Positions 5,706 to 7,009 of a DNA stretch of 7,009 nucleotides are shown here, one piece after another (within the stretch, counting starts at the first letter, position 1; every line of letters begins with the position of its first letter). Made by a program: the position numbers and the translations under genes. The DNA is taken from the NCBI GenBank assembly GCA_900552475.1, contig USAC01000088.1:1-7009 (forward strand), given 5' to 3'. Below the pieces are notes generated by a model, which made no database searches, had not been told where the DNA came from, and was given only the letters and a program-made list of their open reading frames with translations. Source of the DNA: an uncultured Eubacteriales bacterium. GTDB taxonomy: Bacteria > Bacillota > Clostridia > Oscillospirales > Oscillospiraceae.

Positions 5706-5741
5706 ATTTCTCCCAAAGTCCGCAGGGGCTTTGGGAGAAAT
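5706..5741 (-). terminator. Intercistronic hairpin between purA and purB (weak terminator, attenuator or processing site)
   Basis: A perfect 13-bp stem pairs ATTTCTCCCAAAG (5706-5718) with CTTTGGGAGAAAT (5729-5741) around a 10-base loop. In the direction of transcription it begins 5 bases after the purA stop and is followed by TTCTTGT, a poor U tract. Termination is therefore likely to be partial. The better T run lies on the other strand, where no gene arrives. It could lower purB relative to purA or stabilise the purA message. Confidence 0.55.
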
Positions 5742-5746
5742 GTTTT

Positions 5747-7009
5747 TTATCGGATAATCAGGCTGTCGCGCTCGGGGCCGACGGAGACGTAGCCGATGTG
5801 GCAGCCGATGGCCTGCTCAACATACTCAACATAGCGCCGCGCCGCCTCGGGCAGCTCCTCCCAGCTGCGCGCGCCGGAGATGTCGCACTGCCAGCCGTCC
5901 ATATACTCGACGACGGGCTTCGCGTCCTGCTGCAGGACGGGGAACGGAAACTCATCCGTCTGCTCACCGCTGAGCTCATAGTGGGCGCACAGGGGGATCT
6001 TCTCCATATAGCTCAGCACGTCGAGCTTCGTCAGGGCGATGTTCGTCGCGCCCTGCATCTGCACGCCGTAGCGCGTGGCGACAAGGTCGATCGGCCCGAC
6101 GCGGCGCGGGCGGCCCGTCTTGGCGCCGTACTCATCGCCCGCCTCTCGCAGCTGCTCGGCCTCCTCGCCGAACCACTCGCACACGAACGGCCCCTCGCCG
6201 ACGCAGGAGGAATACGCCTTCACCACACCGACCACCTCGTCGATCTTCGCCGTCGGCAGGCCGGAGCCGACGGGGGCATACGCCGCGATGGAGTTCGAGG
6301 AGGTCGTATAGGGATAGATGCCGTAGTCGAGGTCGCGCAGCGCGCCGAGCTGCGCCTCGAAGAGGATGGACTTGCCCGCCGCCTGCGCCTCGCGCAGCAC
6401 GCGGGTCGTGTCGGTGATATAGGGCTTCATGGCCGCGCCATACGTCTCGACCCACTCCATGAGCTCGTCCATCGTATAGCCCTTCGCGCCGTAGACCTTC
6501 GTGAGGATCAGGTTCTTCCACTCCAGCAGATCCGCCAGATGCTCGCGCAGGTGCTCCGGGTGCAGGAGCTCGCCGGCCATGACGGTCTTCTTCTGGTACT
6601 TGTCTCCGTAGAACGGAGCGATGCCCTGCTTCGTCGAGCCGTACTTCTTGTCCTTCAGGCGCTGCTCTTCGAGCGCATCCAGCTCCCGGTGCCACGGCAG
6701 CAGGAGCGAGGCGCGTTCGCTGATCTTCAGGTTCTCCGGCGTGATGGCGACGCCCGCGGCGCGGACGGTGTCCATCTCGCTCTTGAGGTTCTCCAGATCG
6801 ACGGCGACGCCGTTGCCGAGGATGTTCACAACACCGCTGCGGAAGATGCCGGACGGCAGCAGATGGAGGGCGAACTTGCCCAGCTCGTTTACGACCGTGT
6901 GGCCCGCGTTGCCGCCGCCCTGATAGCGCACGACCACGTCAAAGCGCTGCGTCAGATAGTCGACCATGCGGCCCTTGCCCTCGTCGCCCCAGTTGATACC
7001 TACAATTGC
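5747..7009 (-). CDS. purA: Adenylosuccinate synthetase (variant Clostridia-type), partial at N-terminus
   Basis: GTP-dependent ligase joining IMP and aspartate to adenylosuccinate, the first step to AMP, in the cytoplasm. 420 residues are visible from the right edge and the family is about 425-430 long, so only a few N-terminal residues and the start are missing. The frame enters as AIVGINWGDEGKGR, the family's glycine-rich GTP loop (GDEGKG, fragment residues 8-13). NAGHTVV follows (34-40, His37), then TSSN (236-239), the GTP/aspartate-side TGRPRR (298-303), TKLDVL (327-332) and a final VSVGPERDSLII. The canonical TTGRGIGP segment is STKQGIAP (125-132) and the following Arg-Arg of the dimer IMP site reads Lys-Lys. 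FEGAQG is FEAQLG and YTTRVG is YSSCVG. Many motifs persist, so this looks like a family subtype rather than decay. The internal ATG at 6967 is not the true start, because homology continues upstream to the edge. Downstream is purB. Confidence 0.95.
   Translation of the reverse strand, partial: AIVGINWGDEGKGRMVDYLTQRFDVVVRYQGGGNAGHTVVNELGKFALHLLPSGIFRSGVVNILGNGVAVDLENLKSEMDTVRAAGVAITPENLKISERASLLLPWHRELDALEEQRLKDKKYGSTKQGIAPFYGDKYQKKTVMAGELLHPEHLREHLADLLEWKNLILTKVYGAKGYTMDELMEWVETYGAAMKPYITDTTRVLREAQAAGKSILFEAQLGALRDLDYGIYPYTTSSNSIAAYAPVGSGLPTAKIDEVVGVVKAYSSCVGEGPFVCEWFGEEAEQLREAGDEYGAKTGRPRRVGPIDLVATRYGVQMQGATNIALTKLDVLSYMEKIPLCAHYELSGEQTDEFPFPVLQQDAKPVVEYMDGWQCDISGARSWEELPEAARRYVEYVEQAIGCHIGYVSVGPERDSLIIR

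Noticed and set aside
1..7009. CRISPR array, tRNA, rRNA or riboswitch
   Set aside because: No regularly spaced direct repeats, no cloverleaf-like or rRNA-like stretch, and no riboswitch-type conserved leader were seen. The purA leader, where a regulatory element might sit, is outside the window.

Overview
The window looks like a chromosomal segment of a GC-rich gut-type Firmicute (Clostridia, probably Oscillospiraceae or close). This is inferred from strong AGGAGG ribosome binding sites about 8 bases before start codons, sigma-A type promoters, intrinsic terminators, Firmicute-like PurA/PurB variants and a TmADH/BaiCD-type iron-sulfur flavoenzyme. No taxonomic search could be run. Both ends are cut inside genes.

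Region 1 (1-2728) is a divergent regulator/operon unit. On the minus strand a class I/II PLP aminotransferase (1290-2486) is followed 21 bp later by an Old Yellow Enzyme-type FMN/4Fe-4S/FAD reductase (from 1268, running off the left edge). A promoter at 2552-2580 drives the pair. A perfect 10+10 bp palindrome (2533-2555) lies over its -10 box and predicted start site. A TetR-family regulator (2729-3331) is transcribed the other way from its own promoter (2668-2696) and ends before a long hairpin terminator (3398-3445). The simplest reading is that the TetR protein represses the operon through the palindrome and is released by a substrate-like ligand. The aminotransferase and reductase could act in sequence on an amino-acid-derived unsaturated acid, but the substrate is not visible.

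Region 2 (3440-4187) is a gene-remnant zone. It holds a minus-strand piece resembling the C-terminal tail of a clostridial serine recombinase, a plus-strand ORF whose second half is the C-terminus of an NAD(P)-binding atypical SDR protein, and a frameshifted N-terminal stub of an NADPH-dependent FMN reductase/flavodoxin-like protein. The stub stops exactly where the terminator of the opposing purB gene begins. I read this as a scar of mobile-element traffic and deletion.

Region 3 (4186-7009) is a purine nucleotide block on the minus strand, visibly richer in GCG/CGC codons than the left side. purA (start off the right edge) is followed by purB, with a 13-bp hairpin between them and a strong intrinsic terminator after purB. 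PurA makes adenylosuccinate from IMP; PurB splits it to AMP and also cleaves SAICAR in de novo IMP synthesis. PurB strongly resembles the animal-type ADSL form, and PurA is a variant of the canonical family.

Nothing here proves a wholly new system. The best leads are the palindrome-controlled aminotransferase/ene-reductase operon and the remnant junction between two compositionally different blocks.
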